Shown here in pieces: positions 25,314-34,317 of a stretch of 64,000 nt of DNA; position 1 is the first letter of the stretch; each line of letters opens with the position of its first letter. The notes beneath the pieces are model-generated. The model did no database searches. It saw nothing but the letters and a program-made list of their open reading frames with translations, and was not told the origin of the DNA. The translations under genes were made by a program, and so were the position numbers. This stretch comes from Collimonas sp. PA-H2 (GTDB taxonomy: Bacteria > Pseudomonadota > Gammaproteobacteria > Burkholderiales > Burkholderiaceae_D): positions 4,650,001-4,714,000 of the forward strand of contig NZ_PDBX01000001.1 of NCBI RefSeq assembly GCF_002564105.1, in the 5' to 3' direction.

Positions 25314-28079
25314 ATGAACCAGACACCCAAAACCAAAGCGGGCAAGCCCAAGCAGAAGCAGAAAGGATTCATCTCCGGATCCTCTGCGCCGGAACAGAAA
25401 ATCTCGATGCGCGTCGTCGAAGAGTCCGGCAAGCCTATTCAATCGACTTTCAACCGTACCAAAACCTCGCCTTTCGGCCTGTTCAACCATGACGCCGCCG
25501 AACGCCTGCAGCGCTCCGGCCCTAATGAGGTAGCGCACGACAAGGCGCCGCACGCCCTGGTGCAGCTGGCCCTGTCTTTCAAGAATCCCTTCGTGATCGT
25601 GCTGCTGATACTGGCCACCATCAGCTACATCCTCGATGTCCACCTGGCCGTGCCGGACGAGCGCAGCTGGAAGGGCGTGATCATCCTGGTGACGATGGTG
25701 ACCATCAGCAGCCTGCTGCGCTTCTTCCAGGAATATCGTTCGAACAAGGCTGCCGAGCGGCTGAAATCGATGGTGCGCACCACCGCCACCGTGCTGCGCC
25801 GGACCAATGACGCCGCCAATCCCCAGCGCCAGGAAATTCCGATGCGCGAACTGGTGGTGGGCGATATCGTCAGCCTGCAGGCCGGCGACATGATCCCGGC
25901 CGATATCCGCCTGTTTGCCTCACGCGATCTGTTCATCAGCCAGGCGGTGCTCACCGGTGAAGCGCTGCCGGTGGAGAAATACGACACGCTGGGCGCGGTG
26001 GCGCAGAAATCCGCCGACGCCAATCCTGCGCTAGATAGCAAGGCCGACCTGCTCGACCTGTCCGATATCTGCTTCATGGGGACCAATGTCGTCAGCGGCA
26101 CCGCCACTGCGGTGGTGGTAGCCACCGGCGCTAATACCTATTTCGGCTCGCTGGCCGAGAATGTGGTCAGCCACAAGCGCATCGAAACCAGTTTTGACCG
26201 TGGCGTCAGCAGCGTTTCCTGGCTGCTGATCCGTTTCATGCTGGTGATGGTTCCCATCGTCTTCATGATCAATGGCGTCACCAAGGGCGACTGGATGTCG
26301 GCGCTGACCTTCGCGCTGGCGGTGGCGGTCGGGCTGACGCCGGAAATGCTGCCGATGATCGTCTCGGCCAACCTGGCCAAAGGGGCGATGGCGATGGCGC
26401 GCCGTAAGGTGGTGGTGAAGCGCTTGAATTCGGTGCAGAACTTCGGCGCCATGGATGTGCTGTGCACCGACAAGACCGGCACCCTGACCCAGGACAAGAT
26501 CATCCTGGAGCGCCACCTTGACATCAGCGGCAACAAGGATGAAAGCATCCTGCAGCTGGCGTGGCTGAACAGTTTTCACCAGAGCGGGCAAAAGAACCTG
26601 ATGGATATCGCCATCGTCAGCCATGCCGACGAGCGCGGTCCGGCCGCCAAGCTGCTGCAATACAGCAAGATCGACGAGATGCCCTTCGACTTCGTGCGGC
26701 GCCGTTTGTCGGTGATCGTCGAGGACCAGGCCGGTGCGCAGTTGATGGTGTCCAAGGGCGCCGTCGAAGAAATGCTGGCGGTATGCAGCCACGCGCAAGA
26801 AGGCAGCGAGGTACGCCCGCTGGACGCTAAGGCCCGTACCGCACTGCTGGAACAGGCGCGCGAATACAATGAAGAGGGTTATCGGGTATTGATCGTCGCC
26901 ACGCGCCAGATCGATGCCGCTCACGCCAAGGTGCAGTACAAGACCGAAGATGAAGCCAACCTGGTGGTGCGTGGCTTCCTCACTTTCTTCGATCCGCCCA
27001 AGGATTCAGCGGCGCCGGCCATCCGCGCCCTGCAGGAATACGGTGTGGCAGTCAAGGTGCTGACCGGCGATAACGCCATCGTCACGCTCAAGGTCTGCCG
27101 CGATGTCGGTCTCGATCCCGGCACGCCGCTGGTCGGCCAGGAAATCGAGGCCATGTCCGAGCAGCAGCTGAACGAGGCAGTCAAGTACACCACCGTGTTC
27201 GCCAAACTGACGCCGCTGCAGAAATCGCGCGTGGTCAAGGCGCTGCAGGCCAATGGCCACACCGTCGGCTTCCTCGGCGACGGCATCAACGACGCGCCGG
27301 CCTTGCGCGACGCCGACGTCGGCATTTCGGTCGACAGCGGCGCCGATATCGCCAAGGAAACCGCCGACATCATCTTGCTGGAAAAGAGCCTGATGGTGCT
27401 GGAAGAAGGCGTGGTCAAGGGCCGCGAGACCTTCGGCAATATCCTCAAGTACCTGAACATGACGGCCAGTTCCAACTTCGGCAATGTGTTTTCGGTGCTG
27501 GTGGCTTCCGCCTGGCTGCCGTGGGAACCGATGCTGGCGGTGCACTTGCTGATCCAGAATCTGATCTATGACATCTCGCAGATGATGCTGCCATGGGACA
27601 AGATGGATGAAGACTTCCTCAAGAAGCCGCGCAAATGGGATGCCGGCAATATCCGCCGCTTCATGATCTGGATCGGCCCGACTTCGTCGGTATTCGATAT
27701 CACCACTTATATCCTGATGTGGACCGTGTTCGGCGCCGGCGCGATGTACGCGGCAGATGGCGGCAGTGCCGGCCAGAGCATCATGAATTCCGGCTGGTTC
27801 ATCGAAGGCCTGGTGTCGCAGACGCTGGTGGTGCATATGCTGCGCACCCGTAAGATTCCGTTCATCCAGAGCACGGCGGCATTGCCGGTATTGCTGTCGA
27901 CCGCGATTGCCATCGGCATCGGCTGCTACCTGCCGTTCTCGCCGCTGGCGGCATCTATCGGCTTCGTGGCGCTGGACACATCGTACTTCTACTGGCTGAT
28001 CGCCACCATGGTCGGCTACATGATCCTGGCGCAAACTGTGAAGACCATCTATATCCGCCGTTACGGGCAGTGGTTCTGA
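25314..28079 (+). CDS. mgtA: Magnesium-translocating P-type ATPase MgtA/MgtB type
   Basis: 921 residues from ATG 25314, which has CAGGA seven bases upstream; the frame also has an ATG at 25266 overlapping the stop of small ORF 5. P-type IIIB signatures: LTGEALPVEKYDT, the phosphorylation motif CTDKTGTLTQDK near residue 386, KVLTGDNAIVTLKVC, and the hinge VGFLGDGINDAPALRDADVG. The N-terminus is lysine-rich (KTKAGKPKQKQK). About ten membrane segments. Known role: ATP-driven Mg2+ import into the cytoplasm under Mg2+ limitation. The long small-ORF leader suggests post-initiation control. Confidence 0.95.
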   Translation: MNQTPKTKAGKPKQKQKGFISGSSAPEQKISMRVVEESGKPIQSTFNRTKTSPFGLFNHDAAERLQRSGPNEVAHDKAPHALVQLALSFKNPFVIVLLILATISYILDVHLAVPDERSWKGVIILVTMVTISSLLRFFQEYRSNKAAERLKSMVRTTATVLRRTNDAANPQRQEIPMRELVVGDIVSLQAGDMIPADIRLFASRDLFISQAVLTGEALPVEKYDTLGAVAQKSADANPALDSKADLLDLSDICFMGTNVVSGTATAVVVATGANTYFGSLAENVVSHKRIETSFDRGVSSVSWLLIRFMLVMVPIVFMINGVTKGDWMSALTFALAVAVGLTPEMLPMIVSANLAKGAMAMARRKVVVKRLNSVQNFGAMDVLCTDKTGTLTQDKIILERHLDISGNKDESILQLAWLNSFHQSGQKNLMDIAIVSHADERGPAAKLLQYSKIDEMPFDFVRRRLSVIVEDQAGAQLMVSKGAVEEMLAVCSHAQEGSEVRPLDAKARTALLEQAREYNEEGYRVLIVATRQIDAAHAKVQYKTEDEANLVVRGFLTFFDPPKDSAAPAIRALQEYGVAVKVLTGDNAIVTLKVCRDVGLDPGTPLVGQEIEAMSEQQLNEAVKYTTVFAKLTPLQKSRVVKALQANGHTVGFLGDGINDAPALRDADVGISVDSGADIAKETADIILLEKSLMVLEEGVVKGRETFGNILKYLNMTASSNFGNVFSVLVASAWLPWEPMLAVHLLIQNLIYDISQMMLPWDKMDEDFLKKPRKWDAGNIRRFMIWIGPTSSVFDITTYILMWTVFGAGAMYAADGGSAGQSIMNSGWFIEGLVSQTLVVHMLRTRKIPFIQSTAALPVLLSTAIAIGIGCYLPFSPLAASIGFVALDTSYFYWLIATMVGYMILAQTVKTIYIRRYGQWF

Positions 28080-28104
28080 ACCGGCATTAACACCTAGTCA
28101 AACT

Positions 28105-28146
28105 GCAAGCCGCTGCCGGCAGCAATACGCTCGGCAGCCGGCTTGC
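28105..28146 (+). terminator. Hairpin after mgtA, possible terminator
   Basis: GCAAGCCGCTGCCG pairs with CGGCAGCCGGCTTGC (one bulge) 26 bp past the mgtA stop. It is strong but without a T-tract; it may stop or process the mgtA transcript before the porin gene. Confidence 0.5.
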
Positions 28147-28185
28147 GACATCTGAAAACTGTGGAACAAATTATCGGAATATATT

Positions 28186-29373
28186 ATGAAAGTTTTATTG
28201 AGCATCATAGGCGGCAGCTGCGCATTGGCGTTTTCTCCTGTAGTCCAGGCGCAAACCGAGATTCCTGTCAGCGAAAAGAAAGCCGCTGCACCAAGCTCCG
28301 TAGTGTTTTATGGCGTGCTGGATGCCGGCGTCACCTTCGTCAATAATGAAGGCGGGCACGGCAATACCAAGCTGGACACCGGTGTGATGGAACCGAACCG
28401 CTGGGGTGTCAAGGGCGTGGAAGACCTGGGCGGAGGGCTGAGTGTCGTGTTCCAGTTGGAGAGTAGCTTCAACCTGGACGATGGTTCCTTGTCCTCGCCA
28501 GGCACGATGTTCGACCGGGTGGCGATGGTCGGCCTCGCTAACCGCTACGGGCAAATAACCTTTGGCACCCAGTACGATCTGATCAACGACTATGTCACGC
28601 CTTTCAACATCAGCGCCGGCGCCAGCGGCTACGCCGCGCACCAGGGGAATTTCGACCGCATTGCCGGCAATGCCATCCAGCGCTCGATCAAGCTCGCCAG
28701 CGCCGATTTCAAGGGACTGACCTTTGGCGCGCTGTATTCATTTGCCGACAAGAGCTTGCATCCGGACGAAAATGACAGCGAAGGCGCCGGCAGCGGCACG
28801 GCCTGGAATATCGGCGCCCGCTATGCACGCGGCCCGTTTTCCGCCGGCGCTGCCTACATGCGGCTGAACACGCCGCGCGGCACCCAGGCGATCGGACCTT
28901 ATCCAAGCCTGGGCCTGACGCATTTCCTCGGTCAGCCGACCTTTGTCATCGATGCCGAAAGCGGCGAGCGCGTTCCGTTCAAGAACATGGCTATCGACAG
29001 CCAGAAGATCTTCGCCATCGGCGCCGCCTATGAAATAGGGAACCTGACCGCCATGGCGAATTTTGCGGATATCGAGTTCCGCGGCTATGGCCAGGCATCG
29101 GATCTGCGCCTGCTGGAAATCGGCGGCCGCTACCATCTCAGTGCGGCGCTGGACGGTACGCTGGGCTATCAGCGCATGCATTTCGAAGGCACCAAGGCGA
29201 ACCAGATTTCGCTGGGGCTGGATTACCACTTGTCCAAGCGCAGCGATCTGTATGTGTCAGCGGATTACCGGCGCGCGTCGCGCGGGGTGAATGGCGTCAT
29301 CGGCAATTCGTTTGCACCGTCCAGCAATAGTACGCAGAGCCTGTTACGGGTGGGGATGCGGCACGTGTTTTAA
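28186..29373 (+). CDS. Gram-negative porin (OmpC/Burkholderia type)
   Basis: 395 residues. Signal peptide of about 22 residues (cleaved after VVQAQ). Mature start SVVFYGVLDAGVTFVNNEGG, then MEPNRWGVKGVEDLGGGLSV and ATF-like FDRVAMVGLANRYGQITFGT, the standard beginning of 16-stranded betaproteobacterial porins. Terminal beta-strand ends LLRVGMRHVF with the C-terminal phenylalanine needed for outer-membrane insertion. Forms trimeric diffusion channels. It lies between mgtA and the GlcNAc operon, in the opposite direction to the latter; a role in sugar entry is possible but not shown. Confidence 0.93.
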   Translation: MKVLLSIIGGSCALAFSPVVQAQTEIPVSEKKAAAPSSVVFYGVLDAGVTFVNNEGGHGNTKLDTGVMEPNRWGVKGVEDLGGGLSVVFQLESSFNLDDGSLSSPGTMFDRVAMVGLANRYGQITFGTQYDLINDYVTPFNISAGASGYAAHQGNFDRIAGNAIQRSIKLASADFKGLTFGALYSFADKSLHPDENDSEGAGSGTAWNIGARYARGPFSAGAAYMRLNTPRGTQAIGPYPSLGLTHFLGQPTFVIDAESGERVPFKNMAIDSQKIFAIGAAYEIGNLTAMANFADIEFRGYGQASDLRLLEIGGRYHLSAALDGTLGYQRMHFEGTKANQISLGLDYHLSKRSDLYVSADYRRASRGVNGVIGNSFAPSSNSTQSLLRVGMRHVF

Positions 29374-29391
29374 GTTGCCGCCCCGGGCGTA

Positions 29392-29850
29392 GTCATCTGG
29401 GGTCGGAGTCGACTTTCGCGGCGCTTTATCGCGAAACTCGACTCCGACCCCACATGACGGATTCGGAGAAAGACGGTGCGCATTCGCGATTTTTTCTCTA
29501 ACGATGAGGCATACACTCCATGGCCCGCTAAGTGGGGTCGGAGTGAAGTTTCTGCAAAAAGCGCGCAGAAAGTTCACTCCGACCCCAGTTAGCTACGTGT
29601 ATCAGGTGCGACGAAAACCAGGTGACGGTTTTATCGTGTTTTATGAGTCATCTGGGGTCAGAGTCGACTTTCGCGGTGCTTTATCGCGAAAGTCGACTCT
29701 GACCCCACATGACGGATTCGGAGAAAGATTCGGCGCACTACTTGGTTTTATTTTCCAACACCGAGGTATGTACTCCGTAGCCCGCTAAGTGGGGTCGGAG
29801 TGAAGTTTCTGCAAAAAGCACGCAGAAAGTTCACTCCGACCCCAGTTAGC
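29392..29850. repeat. Array of four REP-type hairpins (two tandem pairs)
   Basis: Four elements at 29392-29458, 29527-29593, 29647-29713 and 29784-29850. All have a TGGGGTCRGAGT / ACTCYGACCCCA stem. Elements 1 and 3 have an inner stem CTTTCGCG / CGCGAAA and GTCAT flanks; elements 2 and 4 have TTTCTGC / GCAGAAA and GCTAA / TTAGC flanks. The pair 1+2 is repeated as 3+4 with a period of about 256 bp. The same family occurs at 19777 and 55273. The array fills the 517-bp gap between the convergent porin and SIS genes, where no gene is seen. Confidence 0.9.
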
Positions 29851-29890
29851 TATATGTCTTAAGCGTGACGAAAACCGAGTACAAGATGCT

Positions 29891-30913
29891 TTACTGCGTT
29901 TTAGTCACTTTACTCAAATGCCGCGGCTGATCCGGATCCATGCCGCGTGCTACCGACAATTGAGCCGCCATCACATAGAAAGCCTGGATCGCCACGATCG
30001 GATCAAGGTCCGGCGTAGCAGCCACAGGCAAAGTCAGGTCGCGCGCCGCCACATCGTCCGGCGCCGCCAGCAGCACCTTGGCGCCGCGGCCGCGCATTTC
30101 CTCGGCCAGCTTGAGCAAGCCGGCCTGGGTCGGTCCGCGGGTGGCGAAGATCAGCAGCGGATAGCCTTCGTCGATCAAGGCCATCGGGCCATGCTTGATT
30201 TCGGCGCCGCTGAAGGCTTCCGCCTGGATCGCCGAGGTTTCCTTGAATTTCAATGCCGATTCCAGCGCCAGCGGCAAGCTGATGCCGCGGCCAACCACCA
30301 TGATGCGGGAGGAGGGCGCCAGCACCTCGATCGCCGGGCTCCAGTCGAGCTCGGTGGCGGCGGTCAAAGCTTGCGGCAGGGCTTCGATGGCGGCCAGGAA
30401 GGCAGCGTCGTCCTGCCAGTGCGCAGTCAGGCGGGCGGCAGCCACCAGGCTGGTGATAAAGCTTTTGGTGGCGGCCACGCTCAGTTCCGCGCCGGCATGC
30501 AAGGGCAGCGCCCATTCGGCAGCGTTAGCTAGCGGTGACGCGACGTCATTCACCAGCGCTACCGTAGTGGCGCCGCTGTCGCGGAAATAGCGAATAGGCT
30601 CGATTACGTCCGGGCTCTGGCCCGATTGCGAAATCGCAATGGCGAGCGCATCGCGGGCGATCAGCGGCGCCTTGTTGAGCGTCACCAGCGAGAGCGGCAG
30701 CGAAGCGACGATGCGGCCGAGGCGTGCCATGATCAGGTAGGCGCAGTAATTGGCGGCATGGTCGGAACTGCCGCGCGCCACGGTCAGGATGCTGGACGGC
30801 GGCGCGGCGCGCAGGCGCTGGCCGAGTTCGGCATAGCGCTCGCGGTCCTGGCTGAGCTGCAAGGCGACATGTTCTGCCGCCGAGCGGGCTTCTTTAAGCA
30901 TCAACGAGGTCAA
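29891..30913 (-). CDS. SIS-domain glucosamine-6-phosphate deaminase-like protein (NagB-II type)
   Basis: 340 residues if started at TTG 30913, which has GGAG six bases upstream; ATG 30901 is four codons later. Two SIS domains: ILTVARGSSDHAANYCAYLI, AIAISQSGQSPDVIEPIRYF, AGAELSVAATKSFITSLVAA and MVVGRGISLPLALESALKFK, EAFSGAEIKHGPMALIDEG. This is the GlmS isomerase-like fold without the glutaminase domain, as in NagB-II/AgaS enzymes. Expected reaction: GlcN-6-P to Fru-6-P plus ammonia, the last step of the pathway. Overlaps the nagA end by 20 bp. Confidence 0.88.
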   Translation of the reverse strand: MTSLMLKEARSAAEHVALQLSQDRERYAELGQRLRAAPPSSILTVARGSSDHAANYCAYLIMARLGRIVASLPLSLVTLNKAPLIARDALAIAISQSGQSPDVIEPIRYFRDSGATTVALVNDVASPLANAAEWALPLHAGAELSVAATKSFITSLVAAARLTAHWQDDAAFLAAIEALPQALTAATELDWSPAIEVLAPSSRIMVVGRGISLPLALESALKFKETSAIQAEAFSGAEIKHGPMALIDEGYPLLIFATRGPTQAGLLKLAEEMRGRGAKVLLAAPDDVAARDLTLPVAATPDLDPIVAIQAFYVMAAQLSVARGMDPDQPRHLSKVTKTQ

Positions 30914-32021
30914 TTCTTTCTCCTTCTACATAGACGGCTTTGAGTTTGAGCTGGCGGTCGAGCACCAGGATATCGGCGAAACAGCCTTCTTTCAGGCGTC
31001 CGCGTTCTTGCATGCCGAGGTAGTCGGCCGGATAGGTGGAGACGCGCAGCGAGGCTTCGGCGATTTCCAGTCCCAGCGACACCAGGTTGCGCAGCGCCTG
31101 GTCCATGGTCAGCGTGCTGCCGGCCAGGGTGCCGTTGTCCAGCCGCACACCGCCCAGGCATTTGTGCACCACCTGGCGGCCCAGCATGTAGTCGCCGTCC
31201 GGCATGCCGGAGGCGGCGGTCGAATCGGTGACGCAAAACAGGCGTGGGATCGCCCGTAGCGCGGTCTTGATGGCGCCCGGATGGACGTGCAGCAGGTCCG
31301 GGATCAGCTCGGCATATTCGGCATGCGCCAGGGCGGCGCCCGCCATGCCCGGTTGCCGGTGATGGAAGGAGCTCATCGCATTGAACAGATGGGTGAAGCC
31401 GGCGGCGCCGTTTTTGAGGGCGGCGACGCCGTCTTCATAAGTACCCAGGGTATGGCCGATCTGCACCCGCATGCCCAGTTTCGAGAGCGTCTTGACCAGC
31501 GCCATGTGGCCGTTGATTTCCGGTGCGATGGTGATCAGCTTCAAGGGCGCGAAGCTGCGCAGCCAGTCGATCTGCTCGACCGTTGCGGCAATCGCGAAGT
31601 CAGGCTGGGCGCCGAGCTTGCCCGGATTGATGTAGGGGCCTTCCAGATGCGCCCCCAGCACCCGCGCGCTGCCGGCGCGGCGGCCGCGGCAAGCCTTGCC
31701 GATCGCGCCCAGCGCTGCTTCCAGCTCTTCCAGCGGCGCCGTCATGGTGGTGGCCAGCATGCTGGTGGTGCCATGCTGGGCATGCAGGCGCGAGACCACA
31801 TGGACGGCGTCGCCGGCTTCCATGATGTCCTTGCCGCCGCCGCCATGCACGTGCAGGTCGATAAATCCGGGCAGGATATAGTCGCCTTGCTCTGGCGGCT
31901 GTTCCAGCGCCTCGCCGCTGATCTCGGCGATCATGTCGCTGAAACCGATGCTGCCGGCGACCCAGCCCTCGGTGGTCAGGACATTGCCATGCAGTTGCGT
32001 CAGGTTGCTACTGGTATTCAT
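30894..32021 (-). CDS. nagA: N-acetylglucosamine-6-phosphate deacetylase NagA
   Basis: 375 residues from ATG 32021, with GGAG upstream; the start overlaps the kinase stop (ATGA). Amidohydrolase fold: LPGFIDLHVHGGGGKDIMEA near residue 57, HLEGPYINPGKLGAQ (metal-binding Glu near 130), IGHTLGTYEDG, THLFNAMSSFHHRQPG and the catalytic-Asp segment CVTDSTAASGMPDGDY. Known reaction: GlcNAc-6-P to GlcN-6-P plus acetate. Middle gene of the catabolic trio kinase-nagA-deaminase. Confidence 0.95.
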   Translation of the reverse strand: MNTSSNLTQLHGNVLTTEGWVAGSIGFSDMIAEISGEALEQPPEQGDYILPGFIDLHVHGGGGKDIMEAGDAVHVVSRLHAQHGTTSMLATTMTAPLEELEAALGAIGKACRGRRAGSARVLGAHLEGPYINPGKLGAQPDFAIAATVEQIDWLRSFAPLKLITIAPEINGHMALVKTLSKLGMRVQIGHTLGTYEDGVAALKNGAAGFTHLFNAMSSFHHRQPGMAGAALAHAEYAELIPDLLHVHPGAIKTALRAIPRLFCVTDSTAASGMPDGDYMLGRQVVHKCLGGVRLDNGTLAGSTLTMDQALRNLVSLGLEIAEASLRVSTYPADYLGMQERGRLKEGCFADILVLDRQLKLKAVYVEGERIDLVDA

Positions 32022-32980
32022 GCTTGTTCTCCTGCGGGTTCGGCGGCGACGGTTGCGAGTTGGCGGCGCAGCAGCAGCAGTGAGCCGGCTGCGGCGCCGG
32101 CGCGCGGCGTGATCGCGCGCGATTTCAATGGTTCCGGCAGATAGGCCTGGAGCGGAGCGGCCAGGCCGCCGCACAGCGCGATCGGCAGCTGCTGCGACGG
32201 GTCCAGCGCCAGCGCGATCTGGTCGATTTCGACGCCGGCCTTGCGCAAGATGGTCTGCGCCGCCTGGTCCTCGCCGGCATGGGCCACCACCAGCGGCGCC
32301 AGCTGCGCGAAGATGCTCTGGTTGGCGCTGTTGACCCAGGCAATCACCCGTTCCCGGTTCTGGCTGTTGCTGAAGTCGTCGGCGCCGCCGCAGAAGCGGA
32401 CGATAGCTCGCGCTAACGGGCCGGCGATGGCGCGGCCGTCCAGCGCCCGTTCGACATGGTTGGCGGCGCGCAGGCCGATCCAGCCGCCGCTGGCTTCGTC
32501 GCCGGTCTGGAAGCCCCAGCCGCCGACTTCAAGGCGGCTGCCGTCGGCCAGCAAGACTTCGCCGACGCTGCCGGTGCCGATCGCCACCACCACGCCGGGC
32601 TGGCCCAGGTGGGCGCCGAGCAGGGTGGTGAAGGCGTCGGTGCCGATGGCCAGCGCACCGAAGCCCGGATTCTGCTCGGTGAACTGTTGCGCCCACTGCG
32701 GATTATTAACCCCGGACAAGCCGCAGCCGGCGGCGATCGCCGCATACGGCGGCCGCGCGATGCCGGCCGCCAGGAAGGCGTTGTCCAGTGCCGTGACGAT
32801 GGCGCACCAGGACTTGCTGGTGCCATGCATCAGAGCCGATGGCCCGCTGCTGCCATCGGCGACATGGCTGCCGTCCGGGCGTTCCACCCGGACCACGGTC
32901 TTGGTGCCGCCGCCATCGACCCCGATCAGATATTCGAATGCTGTTTTCAACTCAACTCCCACGCCTTTTTGCAGGCGCAT
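32018..32980 (-). CDS. BadF/BcrA-type sugar kinase, probable N-acetylglucosamine kinase
   Basis: 320 residues if started at ATG 32980; a TTG at 32950 with GGGAG five bases upstream is an alternative start closer to the domain. ASKHA fold: phosphate-1 motif YLIGVDGGGTKTVVRVE, AIAAGCGLSGVNNPQWA, phosphate-2 region VVAIGTGSVGEVLLADGS, GWGFQTGDEASGGWIGLRAA and adenosine motif ALCGGLAAPLQAYLPE. Family members phosphorylate GlcNAc or GlcN. Context (ABC importer upstream, nagA directly downstream with a 4-bp overlap) supports GlcNAc as substrate. Confidence 0.88.
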   Translation of the reverse strand: MRLQKGVGVELKTAFEYLIGVDGGGTKTVVRVERPDGSHVADGSSGPSALMHGTSKSWCAIVTALDNAFLAAGIARPPYAAIAAGCGLSGVNNPQWAQQFTEQNPGFGALAIGTDAFTTLLGAHLGQPGVVVAIGTGSVGEVLLADGSRLEVGGWGFQTGDEASGGWIGLRAANHVERALDGRAIAGPLARAIVRFCGGADDFSNSQNRERVIAWVNSANQSIFAQLAPLVVAHAGEDQAAQTILRKAGVEIDQIALALDPSQQLPIALCGGLAAPLQAYLPEPLKSRAITPRAGAAAGSLLLLRRQLATVAAEPAGEQA

Positions 32981-33013
32981 AGTGTATCTATTTCGCAGGT
33001 TCAGGTCTTGGAG

Positions 33014-33167
33014 CCTGTTCACGATCTTACTGCGCCCCCGTGATCTGGCACTAAACGGTGCTCAAAATCCTCGTGTACTTGCAGTACACTCCGGTTTTTC
33101 CGCGCCGTTTAGCACCAGCTGACGGCGATGTCAGCGTAGTTTGCTGAGGCTACAGATCGTGAACAGG
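33014..33167. repeat. 154-bp nested palindromic element within the GlcNAc operon
   Basis: Outer arms CCTGTTCACGATCT / AGATCGTGAACAGG (14 bp, perfect), a middle pair CTAAACGGTGCT / GCGCCGTTTAGCACC and an apex hairpin GTGTACT-TGC-AGTACAC. It occupies the gap between the ABC ATPase stop (33170) and the kinase gene. It is a different family from the elements at 8926 and 36300. It would form a strong RNA structure in the operon message. Confidence 0.85.
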
Positions 33168-33169
33168 TT

Positions 33170-34291
33170 TTATTGCTTGGAAGAAATCATGTTTCCAGGT
33201 TTCAATCTTTCCAGAGCCAGGCCTTGGGCATCGAACACGTGAAACGCGCTGCTCGGCGCCGACAGGGTGACGCTGTCGCCGATATGCACCGGATTGTTGC
33301 CGTCGCCGCGCACCAGCAGGTCCTGGCCGTCCTGCAGGGTGACATAGATGAAGTTGGCTTCGCCCAGGTGCTCGACGATGCTGACCTTGCCGCTGAATAC
33401 TTCACCACTATGCGCGTTTTCCAGGATATGTTCAGGGCGCAGGCCAACTGTGACCGCATCGCCGGCTTTGGCGGCGCCGGCGGCGACGTCCGCGCGGACT
33501 TCCTGGCCGTTGCCGAGCTTGATGCGCAGGCAGTCGGCTTCCACCGCGCTGACCACGCCAGTGAACAGGTTCATCTTCGGCGAGCCGATAAAGGTCGCGA
33601 CAAACAGGTTTTTCGGACGCTGGTACAGCTCCAGCGGCGAGCCGGCCTGCTGGATGAAGCCGTCGTTCATCACCACGATCTTGTCGCCCAGGGTCATGGC
33701 TTCCACCTGGTCGTGGGTGACGTAGACGATGGTGGCTTCCAGCTGCTTGTGCAGCTTGGCGATTTCCAGCCGGGTCTGCACCCGCAAGGCGGCGTCCAGG
33801 TTAGACAGCGGTTCATCGAACAGGAACAGTTTCGGCTTGCGCACGATGGCGCGGCCGATGGCGACCCGCTGGCGCTGGCCGCCTGAAAGCTCGCGCGGCA
33901 GGCGCTCCAGCAGATGGTCGATTTTCAGGATGCCGGCGGCATGGCGGATGCGCTGGTCGATGGCGGCCTTGTCGGCGCCGGCGATCTTCAGGCCGAAAGC
34001 CATGTTCTTGTACACCGTCATATGCGGATACAAGGCGTAGCTCTGGAACACCATGGCGATGCCGCGTTCGGCCGGCGGCAGGTGGTTGACCACGCGGTCG
34101 CCGATAGACAGCTCGCCGCTGGTGATCGATTCCAGGCCGCACAGCATGCGCAGCAGGGTCGATTTGCCGCAACCGGAAGGGCCGACCAGCACGACGAATT
34201 CGCCGTCCTTGATTTCTAGGTTGAGATCGGCCAGCACGTTCTGCTTGCCGTCGTAGGATTTGGTGAGTTGCTTGACGCTTACATTTGCCAT
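33170..34291 (-). CDS. Sugar ABC transporter ATP-binding protein (UgpC/MsiK type)
   Basis: 373 residues. Walker A VGPSGCGKSTLLRMLCGLES, Q-loop FQSYALYPHMTVYKNMAFGL, signature LSGGQRQRVAIGRAIVRKPK, Walker B LFLFDEPLSNLDAALR and H-loop YVTHDQVEAMTLGDK. The extra C-terminal OB-fold regulatory domain (about residues 240-360, with TVGLRPEHI) is typical of carbohydrate importers with two separate permeases. It energises the transporter encoded by the next genes upstream. Starts 26 bp after the second permease. Confidence 0.95.
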   Translation of the reverse strand: MANVSVKQLTKSYDGKQNVLADLNLEIKDGEFVVLVGPSGCGKSTLLRMLCGLESITSGELSIGDRVVNHLPPAERGIAMVFQSYALYPHMTVYKNMAFGLKIAGADKAAIDQRIRHAAGILKIDHLLERLPRELSGGQRQRVAIGRAIVRKPKLFLFDEPLSNLDAALRVQTRLEIAKLHKQLEATIVYVTHDQVEAMTLGDKIVVMNDGFIQQAGSPLELYQRPKNLFVATFIGSPKMNLFTGVVSAVEADCLRIKLGNGQEVRADVAAGAAKAGDAVTVGLRPEHILENAHSGEVFSGKVSIVEHLGEANFIYVTLQDGQDLLVRGDGNNPVHIGDSVTLSAPSSAFHVFDAQGLALERLKPGNMISSKQ

Positions 34292-34317
34292 TGGAGGTCT
34301 CGTTTCTGCTTTGTCTA

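Noticed and set aside
25050..25643. 197-codon minus-strand ORF across the mgtA start
   Set aside because: Lies antisense to the mgtA N-terminus and the leader; no ribosome-binding site or family motif.
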